Source of the DNA: Struthio camelus
Lineage: Eukaryota; Chordata; Aves; Struthioniformes; Struthionidae
NCBI RefSeq assembly: GCF_040807025.1
Contig: NC_090953.1
Coordinates: 24,846,997 to 24,910,996, forward strand
Length of the DNA: 64,000 bases
Direction of reading: 5' to 3'
Both the position numbers and the translations under genes were made by a program. Every line of letters starts with the position of its first letter. Position 1 is the first letter of the stretch. Shown here piece after piece: positions 39,901 through 49,554 of this stretch. The notes under the pieces are model-generated. The model saw only the letters and a program-made list of their open reading frames with translations. It was not told where the DNA came from and did not search any database.

Positions 39901-42900
39901 ACTTGGGCAAGAATCTTTCTGGGACCTATGGGCCCATCAACCCCATCCTTAACAGCACGTACGAGTTTATGACCAGTTTCTTTCAAGAGGTCAGCGCTGT
40001 GTTCCCAGACTTCTTTCTTCACCTCGGTGGTGACGAGGTGGACTTCACGTGCTGGTGAGTGATGCCCCATCTGAAGTCAGTCTGGACAGGACCTGGGGGG
40101 AGTGCAGATCACAGGATCCAGTTCAGCTAGGGAAGTGTCTGGGACTAGGGTCTGCAACAGGATCAGTGCTCTGTTGCCTAGGCACCCGGCATGTGCTTAG
40201 GGATGGATGACGAGTGCCTGAAAGAACAGCCACCCGAAAAGATTGGGAGAGGCAGGGCAAGAGTGGAGGGTTATTTGCATGTAAGAGGGAGCCAGTGGGC
40301 ACAGGATTCTTGCATCCTATCCCATCAATCCTTGGCCGTGCTCGTCTGCAGATCTTTGGTCTCCCGCTTCATTAGGCAGAGAGAGAGGCTGTGTGTGTGT
40401 TGCTGCGTGGAGTTTCTGTCCTCACAGTGACGCTGGCTCTGGGAAGCCATGGGTGTTAGCGCACCCACAGCTCTAGGAGTACCTGGGCCAGCCTGGGGCA
40501 AGCACGGGAAGCCTGGGCCATGTCTGGCCTTACTCCAGAGCTCTGGGATGCAAAGCTTTTATTCCCTTCTCTCTGGCATACAGGAAGTCCAATCCAAAAA
40601 TCCGTGCCTTCATGCAGGAGATGGGATTTGGTGACGATTTCACAAAACTAGAGTCGTTCTACGTCCAGCGGTAAGGTTGGCTGTGTCCGGGACCTGTAGC
40701 TGCAGTATATGACCAACGAAAATGTCTTCTGCTGTCATGGGGACCCTGTATCTCCTTTGCAAGGACACATACCTTTGGGCATGGCTCCTTGACCCCAAAG
40801 GGAATAGCCTGGCCACGTTTTATTGGGAGAGCATGAGGCCTGAAGGGAGCCCTGTGAGGGGCCAGAGTTTCTCCCTTACCCTTCTCCCGAAGTACTTCCG
40901 TGTCTTGCTGTGGGTGTTGGGAAAAATTTGATGCTTCTGCTTTGGCTATGTGCAGCTGGCAAAGAGAGGGGATTGTAGGTGGGAGGATCTGAAACTCGGT
41001 ACCGTTTCCGTTCCAGGCTTTTGGACATCATCTCTTCCTTTGGCAAGGGTTACGTGGTGTGGCAGGAGGTGTTTGACAATGGAGTGAAGGTGAGAGCTGC
41101 CTGCTTTCCCTAAAGGGATTCCCTGTGCCTGGGCAAGCAGCGCCAGTGCCCCTGCGGGGCTCTCTGGTGTGCTCTGGGGATGCCGTGCCAGTGCTGGCAG
41201 GAAGTACCCTGAGGGGGGATTGAGGTTGCTCTTGACACGGTGCTGGCAGGGAGCCCTCTGCCCTCCTGCTGGCTTTGTCAGACTGCTGTCAACGGGCTCT
41301 TTCCTCCAGGGTCTTGTATACGTACTTGCAACAGGCAGGTTTTAACCCTGCCCAGAACAGGCTTTGCAAATAGTCTTTTTCCCTTCCTAAGAGCAGCAGC
41401 AGTTACTCGCTTGGTCTGCCCCCAGTCTCCTCAGCAAGGAATTTGTGTTGGTGTCACTTGAGCCAAGCACTATCCTGCTGTTAAAGCTGCCCTGTCTGGC
41501 TAGGAAGGTGCCTGGGGGGCGCTGCTGGCTTTTGCCGGCTCACTTTTCTCCGTTTGAGTTCTGTCATTCAAGTGGCTTTTGGGAGCTGCAGTTTTGTGAA
41601 GGAGGCCTTGGGCTGAGGCCGCAACGCAGCAGAGATGCAGCATTTGTGCTGCCCCTGTGACCATAGTAACCTTGGTCCGTGGCTTTTGTCCTTGCTGCAG
41701 GGTAGGGAAGTGCTCTTGTCCCCTCCTGTAAGCGGGGCCCTGAGGGCAGAGGAGATTCCACCACTTCCTGCGGACCGTGAATAGCTCTGCTGTAACCAGT
41801 CCTGGGCTGTTTCTGGGGCAGGACCCTGGGCAGAGTAGCGGGAGGTGGATGTTCAGGGGAGGCATTACACAGCAGAGGTGTGGATGGTTTGGGGACACCG
41901 CTTGTGAGGGGAGGTGGTACTCAGTTGCCGCACTGATTCTGCGCACGGTGTTCACGTGTGCTTGTGCTGTGGGGCCAGGTGAGGCCAGACACAATCGTCC
42001 ACGTGTGGAAGGAGAACTCCACGCCGTACATGCAGGAGATGGCGCAAGTCACCAAGGCTGGCTACAGGGCTCTGCTCTCTGCTCCCTGGTACCTCAACCG
42101 CATCTCCTATGGGCAGGACTGGATGCAGGCCTACCAGGTGGAGCCTTTGCAGTTTGAAGGTGCGTTCCTTGCATCAGGTTCCCTTATGGCAGCTGACTTG
42201 TCTCTCAGAGGTAGTGCCAAGTCTGGCCCTCTTGCTAATCCGTTTTCACTGCTGATGTGAAGGTGCTCGAGTGACCCTGTCCTTGGTTCCCGTGCTATGT
42301 GCTGTTTCCTAGCTGCAGGCAGAAGAAAATTCAGCCGTCCCTCAGCCCACGCTTTGAAGCAGGGACTTCCAGAAGGGCAAGCTAAACTCTCCGTAGCTGA
42401 GCCAGCTCACTGCTGTTACAGGTGCCTCTGTGGGCAGGGCAGTAAATCACACGTTCTCTTTCAATACCTGGTCCTCTGAATGGTGTCTCCTCTGGCAGGC
42501 AGCCCCGAGCAGAAGGATCGGGTGATCGGTGGAGAGGCCTGCATGTGGGGTGAATACGTGGATGTCACTAACCTGACCCCCAGGCTCTGGTAAGAGAAGT
42601 CCTGGGGAAATTAGCTCGAGTCACGTGGGCAGGGCTCAGACCTGTTTCCTTCAGCACTGAGTTACGTGCACCAAATTCGGGCAGTTTGGTCTCCTAATGG
42701 TACTTGACTATGTCCCCGACAACATGTCTATGGTAGTAGGAGCTTCACTGAGGCTTAAACTAGGGTTTTTGGCTGTCTGTAAGACTGAAACAGGCTCCTG
42801 TAGAACCTGCTGCTGCAACCAGTACATGTTTAATCCTGGTCTCTGTCCTGTCGTCTGGACGCATCCTGATCTGCATGCGTCTGGGAATGGATCTTCCCGT

Positions 42901-44125
42901 ATGAAGAAGCCATGTGCTTTATGTTGGAGGACTTGGGTCAGGACCTGGCCCCCTGTGTTTCTCCAGACCTCCCTGCGTTTTAACTGGAAGGGCTCTCCTT
43001 TGCCTCTCTACTGTTGTCTAAGGGTGAACTATCCTCTAAACGTGAACTACGCTCTCTCTGGCTCTGTGGATTGTGAGCCAGGCGCTCTCAGAGCCGGGCC
43101 TGTGCTCATGTTGGCAGTGTTCGTGGTCCCGCTCACAGAAAGCACAGCCCCCTGGGTGTGTTGATGCCCTTACCAGTGGGGAAAGCTGCCTGGGCCTTGT
43201 GAGTAATGAATCCAACTTCCCTCAATTGACACCTGCATCTCCAGAGGCAGTTTCAGGTCTTAAATCGGAGCAAAGCATATGGGAGCTCAGAGGTCTCTGC
43301 GGGAAGTTTTTGAACTCCCCTCCGAGCTGAGTGTGTCTGTCCCTCGTTCCTTCAAGGCCAAGAGCTGGGGCTGTAGCCGAGAGACTTTGGAGTAACGAGA
43401 CAGTGAGGAACCTGCAAGATGCGTACGTGCGGCTGGCCAACTTCCGCTGCGAGCTCCTCAGGTAACTGTCCCTCCTGCAGGGAGCTTGAAGAGGGGCCAG
43501 CTTGGGGGGACAGCGCAAAAGACATCCTCTCTGGCATTCAGCTCTAGGGAGACCCTGGGGACGGCAGTGAGGGTAACGGTGTGGGATGTGAGGATGAGGT
43601 GGTCTTTCCTGCTGTGAAATGACCCTTGTTCTTACTGAAACTCCCAGGCGTTTCTCATGCCTGTGGGTGGGCAGAGCTTGCTTTGTGCAGTGCTGCAAGA
43701 GGGCCCCTGCCGTCAGCGTGGGCTGGTGGCTGTGCTGAGCAGAGGGTTTGCGATGGGGAAGGGGCACCCGTCAGAGCCGCCACCTCTCCTGCATCACCGG
43801 GCTCTAGTCCGTGACCCTTGCTGTTCCTGAAAGCGGCAACCAGACCCCACCCTGCCTCTGTAGGGGAACTGCCCTTATGCCTTGAAGGGATCAAAAAAAA
43901 AAAACGTGATCTGAGAGTGCAGGATGAAAAGCGCTCTGTCCTTGAGCGTATCGCATCTGAAATGGGGTGCTGATGGCTAACTCGTGCTCCTCTAACCACT
44001 CGGAGCCTAACCATGGGCTCTTGGTGCCCCCTCTGTAACGGCTGTCTTTGCTGTGTTCCAGGCGTGGTGTCCAGGCTCAGCCGCTCTTCGTAGGATACTG
44101 TGATCATGAATTCAGTGGATTTTGA
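30698..44125 (+). CDS. HEXA: HEXA, beta-hexosaminidase subunit alpha (complete, 14 exons)
   Basis: HEXA is a lysosomal glycosyl hydrolase (GH20) that removes terminal N-acetylhexosamine. As alpha/beta heterodimer it degrades GM2 ganglioside with the GM2 activator protein. The coding exons are 30698-30929, 36292-36390, 36728-36793, 36962-37008, 37451-37561, 38475-38576, 38680-38812, 39874-40054, 40584-40670, 41017-41089, 41979-42159, 42499-42589, 43357-43461 and 44062-44125. They total 1572 nt, or 523 codons (human 529). Eleven exon lengths equal the human ones exactly; exons 1, 2 and 11 differ by multiples of three, and I did not check the length of exon 14. The sequence has a signal peptide (residues 1 to about 18), the catalytic Asp317-Glu318 pair in [12 protein letters not shown], and NRISYG, whose Asn-Arg marks the alpha rather than beta subunit. 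All splice sites are GT-AG and no frame is broken, so the gene looks functional. Confidence 0.98.
30930..36291 (+). other. HEXA: HEXA intron 1
   Basis: This is the largest HEXA intron, at 5.4 kb. Its first 600 bases belong to the CpG island. It contains a CR1 LINE 3' fragment near 33.9-34.2 kb, an A/T homopolymer pair near 31930-31955 and a C13 run at 33246-33258. I see no other coding sequence in it. Confidence 0.85.
33905..34180 (+). mobile_element. CR1 LINE fragment, 3' part of element
   Basis: The sequence follows the sauropsid CR1 3' consensus as I remember it. In order, blocks resembling CAACCCCCTGCTCAAA.CAGGG, TTGGGTCAGGTT, CAGAGCTGTGTCCAGCTGAG, ATATCTCC.AGGACGGAGA, CTTATCTCTAGTTGGAATTT and TTGTCTCCTGTCCTTTAGCT can be read. 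The copy is 5'-truncated and diverged, hence old, and sits sense to HEXA. CR1 is the dominant LINE of birds, crocodilians and turtles, which supports a sauropsid source. Confidence 0.85.
36292..36390 (+). CDS. HEXA: HEXA exon 2
   Basis: Ninety-nine bases (human 93), phase 1 to phase 1. It encodes [20 protein letters not shown] and continues through [12 protein letters not shown]. Cys99 matches human Cys104, which pairs with the exon 1 cysteine. Cys87 is an extra residue. The two-codon excess over human lies at the N-terminal, poorly conserved end. Confidence 0.95.
36728..36793 (+). CDS. HEXA: HEXA exon 3
   Basis: Sixty-six bases, as in human. It encodes [20 protein letters not shown] then LRG. 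The human N-glycan sequon at this place (Asn115-Tyr-Thr) is absent because the corresponding residues are Ser-Tyr-Lys. Confidence 0.96.
36962..37008 (+). CDS. HEXA: HEXA exon 4
   Basis: Forty-seven bases, as in human. It encodes [16 protein letters not shown] and changes the phase from 1 to 0. GLETFSQL is identical to human. Confidence 0.96.
37451..37561 (+). CDS. HEXA: HEXA exon 5
   Basis: One hundred and eleven bases, as in human. It encodes [20 protein letters not shown] followed by [17 protein letters not shown]. Asn152 in NKT is the conserved glycosylation site equivalent to human Asn157. The arginine in DTSRHY corresponds to the substrate-binding Arg178 of human. Confidence 0.97.
38475..38576 (+). 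CDS. HEXA: HEXA exon 6
   Basis: One hundred and two bases, phase 0 at both ends, as in human. It encodes [20 protein letters not shown] then [14 protein letters not shown], the first strands of the GH20 barrel including the conserved HWH.VDDPSFP block. Confidence 0.97.
38680..38812 (+). CDS. HEXA: HEXA exon 7
   Basis: One hundred and thirty-three bases, as in human, ending in phase 1. It encodes [20 protein letters not shown], then [20 protein letters not shown] and [13 protein letters not shown] contains the conserved Asp and His of the GH20 active-site wall. Confidence 0.97.
39874..40054 (+). CDS. HEXA: HEXA exon 8: catalytic exon
   Basis: One hundred and eighty-one bases, as in human. 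It carries the catalytic pair Asp317-Glu318 in [12 protein letters not shown]; Glu is the acid/base and Asp positions the substrate acetamido group. Cys272 and Cys323 match the human Cys277-Cys328 disulfide. Two sequons are present: Asn277-Leu-Ser, new relative to human, and Asn290-Ser-Thr, equivalent to human Asn295. The loop after Cys272 has the same length as the human GSEP loop but reads GKNL. Confidence 0.97.
40584..40670 (+). CDS. HEXA: HEXA exon 9
   Basis: Eighty-seven bases, as in human. It encodes [20 protein letters not shown] then KLESFYVQR, an alpha-helical segment of the barrel. Donor CG|gtaagg. Confidence 0.96.
41017..41089 (+). CDS. HEXA: HEXA exon 10
   Basis: Seventy-three bases, as in human. 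It encodes [20 protein letters not shown] then NGVK. The VVWQEVFDN block with the active-site tryptophan is conserved. Confidence 0.97.
41979..42159 (+). CDS. HEXA: HEXA exon 11
   Basis: One hundred and eighty-one bases, one codon shorter than human (184). It encodes [20 protein letters not shown], then [20 protein letters not shown] and RISYGQDW to FEG. Asn and Arg of LNRISYG are the alpha-specific residues that bind the negatively charged sugar. The missing codon and a new sequon Asn390-Ser-Thr fall at the human Ile396-Pro-Val loop. Confidence 0.96.
42499..42589 (+). CDS. HEXA: HEXA exon 12
   Basis: Ninety-one bases, as in human. It encodes [20 protein letters not shown] then [10 protein letters not shown]. 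The [12 protein letters not shown] block is a hallmark of the alpha/beta hexosaminidase family. Asn462-Leu-Thr is a sequon not present in human alpha, which has NTNLVP. Confidence 0.97.
43357..43461 (+). CDS. HEXA: HEXA exon 13
   Basis: One hundred and five bases, as in human. It encodes [20 protein letters not shown] then [28 protein letters not shown] is identical to human. Asn481-Glu-Thr is a further sequon absent from human. The acceptor reads ttcaag rather than the usual cag. Confidence 0.96.
44062..44125 (+). CDS. HEXA: HEXA exon 14: C-terminus and stop
   Basis: It encodes [20 protein letters not shown] followed by TGA. The cysteine of GYCDHE matches the human Cys522 that pairs with the exon 13 cysteine. 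The last residues FSGF replace human FEQT. Confidence 0.96.
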
Positions 44126-45650
44126 GTGGAGAGTCCTGCTGCCCTCACCCTCTATGCACACAGGAGGAATGATCTCTCTCCCTCTCTCTCCCTCTCTCTG
44201 TCCCTCCTGCAAAAGCTGCTGGCATGTTAAAGGGACTTCCCTACTTTTGCTCTTGTCTTGTTGCAATGAGCAATTTTTTATTTGATTGTGCACTCTTTGC
44301 CTTTTCCTCTATTCTTATTTGTTCTTTTAAATCTATAAAGAAATGACCTCAAAGAGAAAAGGTGCCTTTCCATGCTCTGTTGGGGCTTGGCAGAGTGTGC
44401 AAGGATTTTTGCTGTCAATCAGCTTGCTGTCGGAGATGCGCCTCGTCCCTGTGGCTCTGCAGCTGAACGTGTGCATCTCGGGGACTGCAGCCCCACAGTG
44501 CCAAACTCCCAAGTCGTTTTTTCAGGTGCATTTTCCCCTCCCTCCCTCCAAACAGAACTGCAGACTCTGCCTCGCGTATGTGCTGAGTACGCTACTGCCA
44601 GTATAGTAGGCATCTGCTCCTTCTTCTGGCCCAGGCCTTGGGTCAGGGCCTGGGGTTAGGACCTGGCCTGCCATACCAGCTACTGGTGCTGCTGTAGGCA
44701 GCCAGGCTGCCTGGCTTGCGAGATGTCTGCTCCGCTGGATAAATTGTGTTTAGTCTCTGCCAATATCACAGGCTTCATCCCTGCTGAGGGAAAGGGAGTC
44801 TCTAGTCACGCAGTAGCGTGGGGGCGGGGGGAAGGCTAGTCTTGCAGGCCAAGGTTAGCTGTGGACTCGCCTGGGTTTTTGCCTTGACCCTGACTGTTCC
44901 CAGCTGACAAAGCACTACCTATGCTGGGATGTCACTGGGCAAGAGCAACCGACCTTGGATTTCCTTCTGTAGGAGGCCTTGCCCTCCATACACCAATGGT
45001 CAGTGTTACCTGTTGGTTTCTGTCCTTGTCTCTGTCTGTTCTCCTTGTGCTCCCCCAACTGTTCTGCCTGTCTGCAGGCAGGAGGCTTGTCTTCAAGGCA
45101 CCATCTCTGCTGCCCTAAACCCTGTCTGCTGCCATCTCCTTCTCTGGCTTCTTTTGAGAAGAGGAGACTCTGAAGCCCCTTGGAGGAAACCTCCCAAACC
45201 CACTGTGCTGCAAGCAGGGAAGCTGGATTCAAGGATGTTATCGAGTCACCGTTCAGCCCCTCCATCAGCTGTCTCCCCCTGCTCAGGACTCAGCCAACTT
45301 ACCCATCCTTGCGCTGCTGCCCTGTCCTCAGGTGGGCTCCACGGCAGTTCTCCTGTGTCCAAGTGGTTTGGTTTGGAGGGTAGGTTCCCTGGAGAAGAGA
45401 CTGGTGTTGCTGCATTGCTGGTCAGAGGAGCTGGGGCAGTCTCGGTTCTTGTCCTATGATGGTTGGGGTTGCCCTGCTGGAAACTCAGTTCAGCCCCAGG
45501 GTGGGGATTTCTCAGGGAGAGATCCTGCACAACAGGAATGTTGTGTGCGTATCTGGGTGTTGAATGAGAGTGAGATCTGCTGTTAGCCCTCTGTTATGGC
45601 TGGAAACTTTATTATTGTTAATTTTGAAATAAAAATGTTACACTATTTGC
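44126..45650 (+). other. HEXA: HEXA 3' UTR (probable extent)
   Basis: The sequence after the stop has no coding potential and carries a CT-rich microsatellite (about 44177-44205, CTCTCTCC repeats). The first canonical AATAAA is at 45628, preceded by T/A-rich sequence and followed by a TGTTACACTATTTGCC context. An earlier, weaker end near 44330-44345 (ATCTATAAAG, T-rich) is possible and would give a short 3' UTR. Confidence 0.55.
45628..45633 (+). terminator. HEXA: Candidate poly(A) signal AATAAA for HEXA
   Basis: A canonical AATAAA hexamer embedded in TTTTGAAATAAAAATG, about 1.5 kb after the HEXA stop. Cleavage would be expected at about 45645-45660. Confidence 0.55.
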
Positions 45651-46999
45651 CATTTCAGTATTTCTTTACTCTCCTGCAACAGGATGCCCAAACAGTACTC
45701 GTTTGAAGTGATATGCAAAAACCACTTCTGTTTTCATTTTTAAAAAATGTGGAGCCCAGCCACAGTGGAGCAGAGCAGCTTAGCTGATTGCCAAATTTGG
45801 GGGCAAGAGGGATTTTTCTTTCCATTTTTCTTTTCCTCTCCATCAGAGCGGCTGGGAGCACAGCGGGGTGGGAAGGGCTGCCTTCCTGTGCACGGTCTCC
45901 TAAGTGGAGAAGCTCCTCGGCTTCCTCCAAGTTCCTATGGGGAACTCGCAGCGTCCCTTCTCTCTGTGCTTTTTGGTCATCGGTGCTCTCCTGGCCGTGT
46001 GTTTAACGTGGCATGTTGAAGGAGAAGGTGGAGGGAAGCCTGCTGGGGGTTTAAACCTCTCGCCTGCTCTGGGGATTGCAATGCTTGGTGCTTCAGCTGT
46101 GCCTTCAGCGAGAAGCCCAGCGTAGACCGGCCAAGGTGCCCTGGAAGTTAGGCTAAGTGGAGCGAGCCAGGATTGCCAGTCTGCCCGCCCGTCACTCTTG
46201 GCATATTTGTTTCCCTTAAATTGAGTAACACAAAAGACATAAATAATAATAGCTGCTTCATTGTGCTGGGGTTTGATGTGCTGTCAAGTGCTAAAGAGCT
46301 CCGAAAGGATGGTATAATTAGAGCTCCTTGTTCCGTGTGAGACTTCTCATCGGTAAATGCTGATCTGTTGAAACTTTGCAGAAGCGTCTCATCCCCATGA
46401 GACTGTTGAGGAGAGGTTTGCATGCTCTGAAAGATGTTTCTGGTCAGAACAGGGACAGCCAGCAGCTCCCTCCCTGCCTAGGCCACCTACCTGCACCTCA
46501 GCGCTTCAACCTGAGCCTGCTGATGCGAGCGAGCGTCCCGATTCCTGGATGCGTTTTTGGGGTTGGCTTTGGAAATGCCTCAGTTCTGTGTTGTCCTACA
46601 GCAGCATAGGAACAAATGGCAGCGGAGTGGAGGCCTTTCTTCTGGCCCGCGGTGGTATCCTCCAGTGTTTTAGACTCCATGAAACATTGATTTAGCAGCC
46701 ACTGAGGCTGATTAAAGTTTAAAGTGAATGTACAAAAGGTAGTAGGTGTGATGGGGAATGTTTTTCCAAAGAAGCGGTATGTGATAACAGCAACTCCGTA
46801 GCTGCTTAGATCCCGTGCTGAGAGGGATGACGGGTGTCTACGTCCCTCCTGCAACTGCGAGTAGAGCTGTTGCCACCAGCTTCTCCCCTGCCCGTAGCCA
46901 CGACAGGAGTCAGCCACGTTACGTGAAGGGCGCGTGCTATCAGACACGGTCACGACTCGGGGCAAGCGAGCGCACCAAAGAGATCCTGGCCACCTTCCT

Positions 47000-49300
47000 T
47001 GGAGACGCCTGAGCGTCTGCTGTGTTGAGGCACGCGGCAGCGGGTTCCCGGCCGCCTCTGCTGCAGCTACGCCGTTGCCACGGGGAAGGACAGCCGAGCT
47101 TATTTCTCGATGGAGCCGAAGTGCCCTGGCACAAGAGGAGCCGGCGGCGGCCGCGCACCCAGGCCCCTGCGCTGAGCCCGGGTGGGCGTTGTGGCGGCCG
47201 CGGTGGCCCGGCACGGCCGGGGGCTCCTCCGTTTTGCTGCTGGCGTGCGGCAGCGGGGGCATCGAGGGGGCGGCAGGCGCAGGGGAAGGGTGTTATTATC
47301 CCCTCCTATTTTTACAAGGTGCTGCTGTTTTTATTCAGGTAGCTGCTGCCGCCGCGGGGTGCCGGGCAGGGTGCTCTGCTCCTCGGGCATCGCCCGGCCA
47401 AGGTGGGACAGGGTTCAAACGGGGTTTCGGCACCCCGCGCTAGGGTGCCCCTGCGCTGCGGGAGCCAGATGGGCTTAGTCACCGCCGCGGCGGCTGGCGA
47501 GGAGGAGGAGAGGGCCCCCGCGCCGCCGGGCTGCGTCGTGCCGGGGGCCTGTCCCAGCGCTGGGGGAAGCAAACGCCGCTAACGTGGAGCCGGGAATAAG
47601 GCGAACGGCGGCGGCGGCGGCAGGGCTGGTCGCGTTGGCCGGCGGCCTCCGAGAGCAGCTCCCGACCTCTGCCCGCCGGCGGCCTCCGAAACGCTGACGG
47701 CCTTCGGGGCCTGGGCCGGGCTGGTGGGGTCTCGTCAAAAGGTGCCTGACGAACCGGATTGGGGGGGTATCGTTTCGGCATCTCTTTGCCCGCGTTGTCC
47801 CTCCGCTGTTGGCCTCTCGGGCTCCGTTACCGACTCCTGCTCCGGCCGGCCGGCCGGCGGCGGGTCGTTTCTCCGAGCCGCGGCGCGGGGACGGGACGGG
47901 GACGCGGTGGCCGGGGCCAGAGGGGCTCGCTCGCGGCTGAGCCCTGCGGCCCTGGCCGGCGCCGCGGGGCCTGCGCGGCCGCGGGCAGCTCCCCGGAGCA
48001 CGTTTCCTTCCAGCTGACCTTTAAGTATCAGATAATTTATCGTGTGTTTACCCACAGCGACACCGGGTCCCTGCTGGGGATTTAATTACTCAACCCAGAT
48101 TGTTTCAATAAAACGGCAGGGAGGCAATTACTAGGTGATATTTATGATCAGGTGTGAAGATGGCGGTCCTTCCCCGTTCGCCCGCCTCCTTCATCCCGGC
48201 CGGACGCCGGGCGGCCGCCGGCGGGCGAGGGGAGCGCGTGCCCGGCGCCGAGCGGCAGCCGCTTCGCACAAAGCTTTGCCCTCTCCCTGGGGGTTTTGGC
48301 GAGTTTCCTCTTGGCTCCCTCCCCACTGCCCAACGCCGGGGCGAGCGCCGGGCCGGAGGAGCGGGCCGTCAGCGCGTCCGCCTGGGCCTGCGCCGCCGGC
48401 GGGTCGGATCTGCCCGGCGGCCGCGTTGGCTGGACACGCAGCGAGCCGGAGGCTCGCGTCCTTGCGACGCGTTCGGTTCCTTCAAGAACGTCTATTTTTA
48501 ACTTGCGTTTGTCATGTAAAACTTGCCGGGGATAATACGGGAACATACAGCATGTGAATCACCCAGGGCCAACGGGTTTAAAAATAAACCGCGGCGTCGC
48601 TCAAGAACATCATCTGCCTCGCCGCGAGGCGCCCGGAGCCGCGCTAGCTCGGCGGCGATGCCCGCCGCTTCCCCGCCGCCCGCCAAGCAGCCCTCCGCCC
48701 CCGGGGGAGCCGCCGCTTTCGGCGGGCCCCGGCCCCTCGCCCCCGTCTCTCGGCCTCTTCCCGCGCCGGCTGGGTGCCGGGCTCGGAGCCCCCTTGCCCC
48801 CCCGCCTGGCCCGGCCGCTCGCCGCGGCCCGCTGCTGGTAAACGCGTCCGCTTGGACGGCGTCCGCCTGCGGCCTGGCGCGGCGGCTCGCTGAGGTAGTC
48901 GAGCAACCTGGGTATCACCGCTTTGCGGCCGTGCTGAGGACCGGCGGGGTGTTAACTCTGGAACCTACTGAGGACGGTAGGGGCTAGGCTGCTGCGCTGG
49001 AGCGGGGAGAAGAGATGTTCAGGTTGCGCGTGCAGGACACGGCCGGGGGGAGCTGGCAGGACGGCACGGAGCGACCTCAGCACGGGTCAGGGCCCGCCGC
49101 GCCTCAGTTTCCCCAGCGCCAGAGGAGCCCGGGGAGAACGAGCGCCCTCGGGCTCGCGTCGCGCCGGGAAGCTGACGACCACCCGCGCCAGCGCCCTCGA
49201 CAGGGGCTCGGACAGCGCCGACAGCAGCATTATTCCCTCTCGATGAGCTGCTGCCTCCGTCGGAGACGGCAGGCGGCCGCTCTCTTTCTGGAGAGCTCGG
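47000..49300. promoter_or_regulatory. Orphan CpG island upstream of CELF6
   Basis: Dense CpG sequence extends for over 2 kb, ending about 0.9 kb before the CELF6 start codon. No ATG with a recognisable product and a donor site was found on either strand. It may be a distal CELF6 promoter with noncoding first exons, a lncRNA promoter, or a CpG-rich enhancer island. Confidence 0.5.
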
Positions 49301-49350
49301 CGCTTGTAATTAAATTCCTAATTATCTGTTTGCTCGTTAATTAGGATTGG
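49295..49350. promoter_or_regulatory. Homeodomain-site cluster (three TAATTA)
   Basis: TAATTA occurs at 49307, 49319 and 49338 within 37 bases, inside an AT-rich island at the 3' end of the orphan CpG island. TAATTA is the core recognised by many Q50 homeodomain proteins. Function as an enhancer is inference. Confidence 0.5.
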
Positions 49351-49418
49351 CGGGATGACTGGCAACGAGGTGCAGCCGCAAGGCGATTACCCGGTGGGCC
49401 TGGCACGGGCAACGTTTT

Positions 49419-49434
49419 GGGGGGGGGGGGGGGG
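49419..49434. repeat. Poly(G) run, 16 bases
   Basis: An uninterrupted G run at the start of the G-rich tract upstream of CELF6. The length may be unreliable. Confidence 0.9.
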
Positions 49435-49554
49435 CCGAGAGGCGGCTCCTCCGCCCCGGCCGCGAGCTGTTGGCAGCCACGGGCCTGCTCTGGCGCGTGC
49501 CTGTGATGCCCCAGGGCTGTGAGGAGTTTGTCAGGTCTCAGCCAGGCTGGGGGT

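Larger units (their letters stand above)
36391..44061 (+). other. HEXA: HEXA introns 2 to 13
   Basis: The introns are 36391-36727, 36794-36961, 37009-37450, 37562-38474, 38577-38679, 38813-39873, 40055-40583, 40671-41016, 41090-41978, 42160-42498, 42590-43356 and 43462-44061. All are short, between 103 and 1061 bases, and all begin GT and end AG. I see only unique sequence in them, with short A or T runs such as A12 near 43892-43903. Short ORFs that read through exon boundaries are not separate genes. Confidence 0.85.

Noticed and set aside
46498-47262. 254-codon minus-strand ORF between HEXA and CELF6
   Set aside because: It spans a composition border and has no recognisable domain. Its central part covers a candidate noncoding element rather than coding-like sequence.
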